Assembly (NCBI GenBank): GCA_023417735.1
Contig: JAEZEK010000254.1
Coordinates: 1 to 7,190 of the forward strand
DNA: 7,190 nt
Direction of reading: 5' to 3'
Source of the DNA: Pseudomonadota bacterium
GTDB taxonomy: Bacteria > Pseudomonadota > Alphaproteobacteria > Rhizobiales > Afifellaceae
The position numbers were made by a program, and so were the translations under genes. Below, piece by piece: positions 1-5,629 of the stretch; position 1 is the first letter of the stretch; each line of letters begins with the position of its first letter. The notes under the pieces are model-generated. The model saw only the letters and a list, made by a program, of their open reading frames with translations, was not told where the DNA came from and searched no databases.

Positions 1-1574
1 ATCGTGCGCCCGTGCTCCGGCGCGATCGCGGCTCCGATGCTTCCGCCGACCGAGATCGTCCGGCTCCCGATCCGGAACGGGCGGACGACGCTCTCCATGA
101 TGGCGTCGACGACGCCTTCCAGCACGCCCGGCTCGGCCGGCCCTGGCAGCCAGGCAGCGAATTCGTCGCCGCCGAGCCGGGCGACCGTCGCAGGCGCCGG
201 CACGGCGCCCTGCAGCCGGCCGGCGACATCGATGAGGAGGCGGTCGCCGCCGGCGTGCCCCATGCTGTCGTTGACCTCCTTGAACCGGTTGAGATCGACG
301 AGGAGGAGGGCGCCGGGCGTGTCCCGGTCCAGGGCATCCGAGATGCGCGACCAGATCAGCCGCCGGTTGGGAAGGCCGGTCAGCTGGTCGTAGTGGGCGA
401 ACCGGAAGAGGCGCTCCTGCTGTTCGCGCTGCTCCGTCACGTCGCGCGCCAGGATGCAGAAGTTTCGCCTGGCCCCTTCGAGCCAGCTCGACACCGTCGC
501 TTCCACCGGGAACACGCGGCCCGTGCGGTGCCGGCCGACGGTTTCGAGCCGCTCTCCCGTCTCGCCCGAGCCGATCGCCGTCAGGCGATCCGACAGGTCG
601 CTCGGAAAGATCATCTCCACCGACCGGCCGACCGCTTCTTCCGGCGCGTAGCCGAACGTCCGCTCGGCGCCCTCGTTCCAGAAGGTGACGTCGCCGGCCT
701 CGTCGAACAGGATGCAGGCGTTCGGCGACGTGGATGCGACCTTCCGGAACCGCTGCTCCGTCGAGCGGGCCGCCTCTTCCGCCCGTTTGCGCCCCGTGAC
801 GTCGCGGACCACGCCGATCATCCGCACAAGCTCTCCGTCCGGGGCGAAGAAGCCGCGCCCCGACGCCGACAGCCACCGTTCCGCGCCGTCATCGGCGCGC
901 CGTATCCGGAAGTCCGTGTCGAGCCTGCCGATGGCGGGATCGAACACCCGCGCGATCTCGGCGTCGAGCGCGGCCCGGTCGTCCGGATGCACGAGCGCTA
1001 GAAACACCTCGAGGCCGATCGGGTCCCCTTCGGGAATGCCGAGGAGCGCCCGCTTCCCGTCCGACCACCAGCGCTGGCCGGATCGGAAATCGAAGTCCCA
1101 GATGCCGAGCCCCGTCGCGTCGACCGCGAGCCTCAGCCGCTCCTCGTTGCGCGAAAGGCGATCGGCGGCGTCGTGGTGCTCGTGAATGTCGGTCGTCGTG
1201 CCGACCCACTCGCGGATGGCGCCGTCGCCGTCCTTGAGGGGCACGGCACGCGTGACCATCCACCGATAGCCGCCCTCGGGCGACAGCATGCGGTAGCGGA
1301 ACGGGGCGCACGCGCCCGACCGGACCGCCTCGCGCCAGGTCGAAACCACGCGGGCCCGGTCGTCGGGATGGACGGCGTCCTGCCAGCGAAACCCCTTGAA
1401 CCCGTCCCTGAACTCGCGCGCCTGATCGTCCCAGCCCCAGAAATCGACGACGGCGCCGCCGGGGTCTGTGACGAAGACGAGCGACGTGTTCGTTGCGAGC
1501 AGCGCGCGATAGCGTTCCTCGCTGGTTTCCAGGCCGTCCATCCGCCTTACTGGATCTCGCGAGCCGATGGTCAT
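1..1574 (-). CDS. PAS-PAS-PAS-GGDEF diguanylate cyclase, 3' end outside window
   Basis: Predicted cytosolic sensor that makes cyclic-di-GMP from two GTP. The first 524 residues are visible and no stop is reached before the left edge. I see three PAS folds at about 18-135, 143-262 and 272-382. The first two contain HPDDR and end in DIHE or DVTGRK, as in the PAS_3 type; the third has the WNEGAERTFGY core. A GGDEF domain starts near 390, with FAHYDQLTGLPNR, metal-binding D427, NRFKEVNDSMGHAGGD and an intact GGDEF at 468-472, so it should be catalytically competent. The RxxD inhibitory site expected five residues before GGDEF is absent (PAPA at 459-462). No signal peptide or membrane segment is seen. 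The missing end must hold the rest of GGDEF and could also hold an EAL domain, which would make it a dual cyclase/phosphodiesterase. The ATG at 1574 has a poor ribosome site; Met12 (ATG at 1541), preceded by AAGGCGG, is an alternative start. Confidence 0.9.
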   Translation of the reverse strand, partial: MTIGSRDPVRRMDGLETSEERYRALLATNTSLVFVTDPGGAVVDFWGWDDQAREFRDGFKGFRWQDAVHPDDRARVVSTWREAVRSGACAPFRYRMLSPEGGYRWMVTRAVPLKDGDGAIREWVGTTTDIHEHHDAADRLSRNEERLRLAVDATGLGIWDFDFRSGQRWWSDGKRALLGIPEGDPIGLEVFLALVHPDDRAALDAEIARVFDPAIGRLDTDFRIRRADDGAERWLSASGRGFFAPDGELVRMIGVVRDVTGRKRAEEAARSTEQRFRKVASTSPNACILFDEAGDVTFWNEGAERTFGYAPEEAVGRSVEMIFPSDLSDRLTAIGSGETGERLETVGRHRTGRVFPVEATVSSWLEGARRNFCILARDVTEQREQQERLFRFAHYDQLTGLPNRRLIWSRISDALDRDTPGALLLVDLNRFKEVNDSMGHAGGDRLLIDVAGRLQGAVPAPATVARLGGDEFAAWLPGPAEPGVLEGVVDAIMESVVRPFRIGSRTISVGGSIGAAIAPEHGRT

Positions 1575-1722
1575 GGTGTCAGGGACGGCACTGCACGGCC
1601 GCGGGCAAGCAGAAGTCGCCGAGACACCGGGATGATCATGCGAAACCTTGCGGCTCGGTTACCCAATTCCTGCCCCTGATGGGGATCCCGGCTGAAGAGC
1701 GCCCCGTTTCTGGAAAGAACAC
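1575..1722. other. intergenic region between hss and the GGDEF gene
   Basis: These 148 bases separate the end of hss from the start of the diguanylate cyclase gene. They hold the -10 half of a possible EcfG promoter near the hss end and a short CCCC-TGAT-GGGG inverted repeat at 1673-1684. The repeat has no T-tract after it on either strand, so I do not call a terminator. No small gene is supported. Confidence 0.6.
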
Positions 1723-1742
1723 TCAGCGTACGAGAACGTTCC
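1718..1742 (-). promoter_or_regulatory. possible sigma-EcfG promoter for the GGDEF gene
   Basis: On the minus strand the site reads GGAAC (1738-1742), 17 bases, GTT (1718-1720), which fits the looser EcfG consensus. The base before GTT is T rather than the preferred C. The -35 half lies in the last codons of hss. Transcription would begin near 1710, about 135 bases before the cyclase start. It is weaker than the other two intergenic sites because the -35 half is constrained by coding sequence and a match this loose is expected by chance about once in a window of this size. Confidence 0.35.
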
Positions 1743-3165
1743 TGAACTGCCAGGGATCCTCCGGATCGATGTCTTCGGCAAACAGGCCGGGACGGCCGGC
1801 GAGCGGCGTCCAGTCGGTGTAATACCCTTTGACGGGGCCGAGATAAGGCCGCTGCACGTCGAGGCAGCGGCGGAAATCCATCTCGTCCGTCTCCACGATG
1901 CCGGCCTGCGGGTTCTCCAGCGCCCAGACCATGCCCGCCAGAACGGCCGAGCTGACCTGCATTCCCGTCGCGTTCTGGTAGGGGGCGATCAGGCGCGTCT
2001 CCTCGATCGAGAGCTGCGAGCCGTACCAGTAGGCGTTGCGCGCGTGGCCGTAGAGGAGCACGCCGAGCTCGTCGATGCCGTCGACGATCTCGTGCTCGTC
2101 GAGCACGTGGAACTCGGACTGCGGCGCGCCCGCCCGGCCGAACATCTCGTGCAGCGACAGGACGGCGTCGTTGCACGGGTGATAGGCGTAGTGGACGGTC
2201 GGGCGGTACTCCGGGTCGAGCCCGGAACCGACCGTGTAATAGTCGGCGATCGAAACCGCTTCGTTGTGCGTGACGAGGAATCCGAACTGCGGGCCGGGGG
2301 TCGGGCACCAGGTCCTCACCCGCGTGTTGGCGCCGGGCTGGAGCATGTAGCGCGCCGCTTGGCAGCCCGACGGGTCGTCCTGGACCCGCATGTTGTCGGG
2401 CATCCAGCGCTCGTGGCTGCCCCAGCCGAGTTCCGCCGGCTGCAGGCCTTCCGAGACGAAGCCTTCCACGGACCATGTGTTCCAGAACACGTCCATCGGC
2501 TTCGGGTGGCTCACGCGCTGGGTGTCCCGCTCGGCGATGTGGACGCCCTTCACGCCGAGGCCGCGCATCAGTTGGGCCCAGCCGGCCCGGTCGTCGGCGG
2601 CCGGTTCGCGAGGACCGCCGCCCAGTTCCGCCGCGAGGTCGATGAGCGCTTGCTTCACGAACCAGGACACCATGCCCGGATTCGCGCCGCAGCAGGAAAC
2701 CGCGGTCGAGCCGCCCGGATTGGCGCGCTTCTCCGCGCGCACCGTCTCCCGGAGCGCATAATTGGTGCGCGCCGCGGGGCCGGCGCTGGAATCGAAATAG
2801 AACCCGGGCCAGGGCTCGACCACGGTGTCGATGTAGAGCACGCCGAGGGCGCGGCAGAGCTTCATGATGTCGAGCGAGGAGGTGTCGACGGAGAGGTTGA
2901 CGCAGAAGCCGCGCCCGGCTCCGTCGGTCAGGAGCGGCGTCAGCAGCGCGCGGTAGTTCTCCCGCGTCACGGCCTCGTGGACGAAGCGGATGCCCTGCGC
3001 GTCGAGCATCGCGCGATGGCTGTCGTCGGGGTCGATCACCACGAGCCGCTTCGGATCGTAGCTGAAGTGACGCTGGATGAGCGGAAGCGTGCCGCGACCG
3101 ATCGAGCCGAAGCCGATCATCACGATCGGGCCGTCGATGGTGGCGTGGACGGGCCAGTCGGTCAT
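1723..3165 (-). CDS. hss: homospermidine synthase (NAD-dependent, EC 2.5.1.44)
   Basis: Makes sym-homospermidine and ammonia from two putrescines, or from putrescine and spermidine, using NAD+ as a bound redox cofactor in the cytosol. Homospermidine is a major polyamine in many alphaproteobacteria. The 480 residues match the usual family length of about 475-480. The N-terminus carries a Rossmann dinucleotide-binding motif, GFGSIGRG at 18-25, followed by LVVIDPDD at 41-48, which typically binds the adenosine ribose. Conserved blocks include NLSVDTSS (90-97), DTVVEPWPG (113-121, with E117), GANPGMVSWFVKQAL (160-174, with N162), DVFWNTWS (225-232) and VTHNEAVSIADYYT (298-311). D94, E117 and N162 lie where I recall substrate-pocket residues in the Blastochloris viridis enzyme; that match is from memory. 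The ATG at 3165 is supported by AGGGAG five bases upstream. The kinase gene ends 106 bases upstream, so hss may be read from its own promoter, from the kinase transcript, or both. Confidence 0.96.
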   Translation of the reverse strand: MTDWPVHATIDGPIVMIGFGSIGRGTLPLIQRHFSYDPKRLVVIDPDDSHRAMLDAQGIRFVHEAVTRENYRALLTPLLTDGAGRGFCVNLSVDTSSLDIMKLCRALGVLYIDTVVEPWPGFYFDSSAGPAARTNYALRETVRAEKRANPGGSTAVSCCGANPGMVSWFVKQALIDLAAELGGGPREPAADDRAGWAQLMRGLGVKGVHIAERDTQRVSHPKPMDVFWNTWSVEGFVSEGLQPAELGWGSHERWMPDNMRVQDDPSGCQAARYMLQPGANTRVRTWCPTPGPQFGFLVTHNEAVSIADYYTVGSGLDPEYRPTVHYAYHPCNDAVLSLHEMFGRAGAPQSEFHVLDEHEIVDGIDELGVLLYGHARNAYWYGSQLSIEETRLIAPYQNATGMQVSSAVLAGMVWALENPQAGIVETDEMDFRRCLDVQRPYLGPVKGYYTDWTPLAGRPGLFAEDIDPEDPWQFRNVLVR

Positions 3166-3170
3166 CGGGT

Positions 3171-3176
3171 CTCCCT
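3171..3176 (-). promoter_or_regulatory. Shine-Dalgarno site of hss
   Basis: On the minus strand AGGGAG lies five bases before the ATG at 3165. It is a strong site and fixes the start of homospermidine synthase. Confidence 0.8.
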
Positions 3177-3236
3177 ATGGAACGGTCCGCGAGGATTCGC
3201 GTGGTGCCGCCCGGCAGAGCAGGCCTGCGCCGCCCC

Positions 3237-3242
3237 TGTCAA
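3237..3242 (-). promoter_or_regulatory. lone TTGACA -35-like hexamer upstream of hss
   Basis: A perfect TTGACA on the minus strand lies 72 bases before the hss start, within the 106-base gap after the kinase gene. No recognisable -10 hexamer is found 16-18 bases downstream: the sequence there is CTCTGC or close to it. Housekeeping promoters of GC-rich alphaproteobacteria often have poor -10 elements, so this is only a candidate start for hss transcription. A small CGCGA-GGAT-TCGCG inverted repeat (3188-3201) would lie in the leader. Confidence 0.3.
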
Positions 3243-3271
3243 CCGCTGAGGGGATCCCGTCGCCGGCACCG

Positions 3272-4294
3272 TCACGGGACGAGCTGCGCCTTCGGGATCT
3301 CGAGTTCGTACGCGAGGCCTTCCGGGCGGAAGGAAAGCTCCGCGGTCCCGCTGACCGAGGTCGGCACCACGTTGCAGAGCATCAGCAGCCCGAAGCTCCG
3401 CCCGCGCGGCGCGCGCTCGGGCATGCTCGCGCTGCTCCTCTCCGCCCACGTGAAACGGTAGAGCTCGGCGTTGTCGGGGCTGCGTTCGAACCGCACCGCG
3501 ATGATGCCGTCTGGGACCGAAAGCGCCCCGTACTTGATGGCGTTCGTCGTCAGTTCGTGAAGCGCCAGGCCGAGATACTGCGCCGCATTGGGCCGGAGGA
3601 AGCCGTTCTCGCCCTCGAGCTGGATGCTGGAAAGCCGCGGCTCGGCATAGAGCGCCACCTGCGAGCGCACGAGGTCGAAGATGCGCGCCCCGCGCCAGTC
3701 GGCATCGGTCAGGACGTCGTGAGCGCGCGACAGCGAGTAGATCCGGCCGTTGAAGCGGCTGACGAACTGCTGCGTGGAATTCGTGCTCTCGGCGGTCTGG
3801 CGGGCGATGCCCTGGATCACGGCGAGCAGGTTCTTGGACCTGTGCGCCAGCTCGCGCAGCACGATCCGGAGATGCTCCTCGTGAATCTTCCGCTCCGTGA
3901 CGTCGACCGCGGACAGGATCGTGCCGGTGATCGCGCCGCTCCTGTCCGTCTGCGGGAGGATCCGCACGTCGTACCAGTGCGGGCCCGCTTCGTCGCTGGT
4001 TCGGATCTCCACGTTGCGCGGCTCCCCCGTGGCCAGCACCGCCTGCCGTGCCGGCGAGAGCGTGTCCGCGGCGGGTCCGAACAGCCCGTCGCGCTCGCCG
4101 CGCCCGACGATCGCATCGCCGTCCACGCCGGCAGGCGGGTTGAAGACCCAGGTGAAGACGCCGTCGCGGTCCTGGCCGCAGATGGTGATCTGGGAGCCCT
4201 GGAGGGCCGCCTCGAATCGACGGCCGAGTCCGGCGGCGACCGCGTCATCGGCGGTGCGGGTCGATTCGGAGTGCGTCGAAGTCTCGTATCCCAT
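3272..4294 (-). CDS. cytosolic PAS-HWE sensor histidine kinase
   Basis: Predicted autophosphorylating sensor kinase; PhyR, encoded just upstream, is the likely partner. The 340 residues hold one PAS fold at about 28-135, ending in SAVDVTERK. Next is an HWE dimerisation and phosphotransfer segment, LRELAHRSKNLLAVIQGIA at 146-164, with phosphoacceptor H151, then RIYSLSRAHDVLTDADWRGA at 184-203. The ATPase domain has the N box LALHELTTNAIKYG (243-256, N251) and FTWAE (281-285). H246, W283 and E285 are the residues that name the HWE family. The glycine loop reads GRSFG (298-302), with Ser where GFG is usual. There is no membrane segment, so the signal is intracellular; PAS ligand unknown. I chose the ATG at 4294. 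The frame stays open upstream to a GTG at 4471, adding 59 residues, but that stretch is Gly/Pro/Ala-rich and unlike any domain. The GGAAG before 4294 is only two bases away, so the start is not settled. PhyK/PhyT-like in role, but not assigned to a named gene. Confidence 0.9.
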   Translation of the reverse strand: MGYETSTHSESTRTADDAVAAGLGRRFEAALQGSQITICGQDRDGVFTWVFNPPAGVDGDAIVGRGERDGLFGPAADTLSPARQAVLATGEPRNVEIRTSDEAGPHWYDVRILPQTDRSGAITGTILSAVDVTERKIHEEHLRIVLRELAHRSKNLLAVIQGIARQTAESTNSTQQFVSRFNGRIYSLSRAHDVLTDADWRGARIFDLVRSQVALYAEPRLSSIQLEGENGFLRPNAAQYLGLALHELTTNAIKYGALSVPDGIIAVRFERSPDNAELYRFTWAERSSASMPERAPRGRSFGLLMLCNVVPTSVSGTAELSFRPEGLAYELEIPKAQLVP

Positions 4295-4632
4295 GACTTC
4301 CGATGCCGGCGGGCCGCCAGCCTTGCTTGCTAGATATCCGGGCCGGCTATGTCCGCCAACCCCGGCCGGGCGGCCGCGGTGCGAACGGAAGGAACGATTG
4401 CTGCCCGCGCCGAGCGCGATGGCGGACGGCCCGGCAGGGCCGCACGCATCGGGCGCAGGCATGCCGGGCACGCAGACGGTCCGAGTGCCGGTCCGGCAGG
4501 CCTTGGCGCAGCGTGCCAGCTCACCAAGGTCCTACCCACGCGACCACTCCTTCTGGAACTTCACGCGGAAACGCCGCCAAGCCTCGCCAGTTCCACGAAG
4601 AAACGGGCGGCTCGCGTCCACCGCGAGCGCGT
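4295..4632. other. 338-base gap between phyR and the kinase gene, with a long leader
   Basis: This stretch holds an EcfG promoter at 4570-4594 and, downstream on the minus strand, a leader of about 270 bases before the kinase ATG. Within the leader AAGGAG (4547-4552) lies seven bases before a GTG at 4539. That GTG opens a 69-codon frame ending at 4330, 35 bases before the kinase start. Its product is Arg/Pro/Ala-rich, resembles no family I know, and is not NepR. About 73 percent of its third codon positions are G or C, below what I expect of real genes here. I therefore do not call it a gene. It could be a leader peptide, a small protein or plain leader RNA. Confidence 0.55.
4570..4594 (-). 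promoter_or_regulatory. sigma-EcfG promoter upstream of the kinase gene
   Basis: On the minus strand the site reads GGAAC (4590-4594), 16 bases, CGTT (4570-4573), a full match to the alphaproteobacterial general stress response consensus. It lies outside any called gene, 38 bases past the phyR stop and pointing at the kinase. Transcription would start near 4562, just upstream of a good Shine-Dalgarno sequence at 4547-4552. The same arrangement and spacing occur upstream of phyR, which supports both sites. Confidence 0.75.
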
Positions 4633-5421
4633 TCAGCGCCCTGCACGCCGTTCGAAGAACAGCGCCTGGCTGATGACGGCCTTCACGGTTTCGGGCTGGA
4701 ACGGCTTGGTGATCAGGAAGGCGGGCTCCGGCCGCTCGCCGGTGAGCAGGCGTTCCGGGTAGGCTGTGATGAAGACCACCGGGACGGAGATCGACTGCAG
4801 CATCTCGTTGACGGCCTCCAGCCCCGAACTGCCGTCGGCGAGCTGGATGTCGGCGAGCACCAGGCCGGGGCGGTGTGCCTCGACCGCCTCGATCGCCTCC
4901 GCATGCGTGCGCGCGAGCCCGGTCACGCGGTGCCCGAGCGACTTGACGAGCGTCTCGATGTCCATCGCGATGAGCGGTTCGTCCTCGATGATGAGGACGT
5001 CGGTCGCCACCTGCTGTGCGATCTCGCGGCCCGCCTGGTCGATGAGCTCGGCCACCTCGCCTTCGTTCTTGCCGAGCACGTACGCGATCTCGGAGGCCGA
5101 GAAGTCCTCCACCGCCATCAGCAGGAACGCCTGCCGCGCCAGCGGCGTGATCGCCTCCAGGCGGCGCGCGGTGCCCTGCAGCTCCTCCGGGTCGTACTCG
5201 GTCCGGGCGAGGTTGACGGGCACGGAGTTCCAGTACTGGCAGAACGCCTTGAACAGCTCGACGCGCGGATCGTTGTCGGGGTTGAACGATTCGGGCGCCT
5301 CGACCAGCGCCTCGAGCACCGAAACCACATAGGCATCCCCGCTCTTCTGGCCGCCGGTCAGCGCGCGGGCGAAGCGGCGAAGATAGGGGAGGTGCGGTGC
5401 GGTGTTGGCGACGAGCGACAT
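4633..5421 (-). CDS. phyR: PhyR general stress response regulator (sigma-like domain plus receiver)
   Basis: Anti-anti-sigma factor of the alphaproteobacterial general stress response. When its receiver is phosphorylated, the sigma-like domain sequesters the anti-sigma factor NepR and releases the ECF sigma factor EcfG. The 262 residues match the family length. Residues 1-135 form the EcfG-like domain: LPYLRRFARALTGGQKSGD at 11-29 is the sigma2-like part, and ITPLARQAFLLMAVEDFSASEIAYVLG (91-117 region) is the sigma4-like part. The receiver covers 140-258, with acidic pocket E146/D147, phosphoacceptor D191 in LADIQLADG, T219 in VVFITAYPERLL, and K239 in ITKPF. All key residues are intact. The ATG at 5421 has AGGG seven bases upstream and gives the canonical N-terminus. 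The gene is preceded by an EcfG promoter, implying positive autoregulation, and followed by an HWE kinase gene. nepR and ecfG, often adjacent to phyR, are absent from the window. Confidence 0.97.
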   Translation of the reverse strand: MSLVANTAPHLPYLRRFARALTGGQKSGDAYVVSVLEALVEAPESFNPDNDPRVELFKAFCQYWNSVPVNLARTEYDPEELQGTARRLEAITPLARQAFLLMAVEDFSASEIAYVLGKNEGEVAELIDQAGREIAQQVATDVLIIEDEPLIAMDIETLVKSLGHRVTGLARTHAEAIEAVEAHRPGLVLADIQLADGSSGLEAVNEMLQSISVPVVFITAYPERLLTGERPEPAFLITKPFQPETVKAVISQALFFERRAGR

Positions 5422-5487
5422 GAACGGACCCTATGAGGAACGATGGCTGGCGAGTGCGGGATGGTGGTAACGGAAGCCCGGCCCCGC

Positions 5488-5512
5488 AACGTTCGTTAAC
5501 CTGGAAAGTTCC
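5488..5512 (-). promoter_or_regulatory. sigma-EcfG promoter of phyR
   Basis: On the minus strand the site reads GGAAC (5508-5512), 16 bases, CGTT (5488-5491). This is a full match to the general stress response consensus, placed 67 bases before the phyR ATG. EcfG-dependent transcription of phyR is known in several alphaproteobacteria, so position and function agree. Confidence 0.88.
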
Positions 5513-5620
5513 CCGCTGCGCATGGCCGCGGGTGAGTCTTGTCGCCCATCGTGGTACGGCTGGCAACCCGATTGCATCGGCTGCGATGAGGGGCGGGCGA
5601 CGGGTCGCCGGCCCGACGAC

Positions 5621-5625
5621 GGAGG
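5621..5625 (+). promoter_or_regulatory. Shine-Dalgarno site that sets the zwf start
   Basis: GGAGG lies four bases before the ATG at 5630. It favours that start over the in-frame ATG at 5522, which would add 36 residues without family resemblance and would begin only 10 bases from the phyR promoter -35 element. Confidence 0.8.
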
Positions 5626-5629
5626 ATCA

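Larger units (their letters stand above)
5422..5629. promoter_or_regulatory. divergent phyR/zwf control region
   Basis: These 208 bases carry the start signals of two divergent genes. The phyR side holds the EcfG promoter at 5488-5512. On the zwf side I find no convincing housekeeping -35/-10 pair. There is an inverted repeat, GGCGAC-GG-GTCGCC, at 5596-5609, eleven bases before the zwf ribosome site, that could be a leader hairpin or an operator. No small gene is supported. Confidence 0.6.

Noticed and set aside
655..679. An exact GGAAC-N16-CGTT EcfG-like site on the minus strand inside the GGDEF gene.
   Set aside because: It lies entirely in the codons of the conserved PAS core WNEGAERTFGY, so protein constraint explains both halves, and no well-placed downstream start is seen. 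It also warns that PAS-coding DNA can mimic EcfG promoters in genome scans.
12..1001. Plus-strand open frame of 329 codons over the GGDEF gene.
   Set aside because: The minus strand encodes an unmistakable PAS-GGDEF protein across the same bases; the plus frame is Arg/Asp/Pro-rich with no recognisable motif.
1673..1684. CCCC-TGAT-GGGG inverted repeat after hss as a terminator.
   Set aside because: The stem is only four pairs and no T-tract follows on either strand.
3179..3203. GGAAC-N16-CGTG on the plus strand upstream of hss as an EcfG promoter.
   Set aside because: The -10 lacks the final T, and it points toward genes on the opposite strand with no plus-strand gene downstream.
2044..3249. 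Long plus-strand open frame (401 codons) opposite hss.
   Set aside because: It is antisense to a clearly recognised enzyme, its product is His/Arg/Val-rich and resembles no family; such shadows are normal in GC-rich DNA.
3252..3285. CCCGT...ACGGG stem overlapping the kinase stop codon as a terminator.
   Set aside because: Five-pair stem with a large loop, partly coding, and no T-tract.
3077..4333. Plus-strand open frame of 418 codons across the hss start and the kinase gene.
   Set aside because: It spans two real minus-strand genes and their gap, with a biased composition and no motif.
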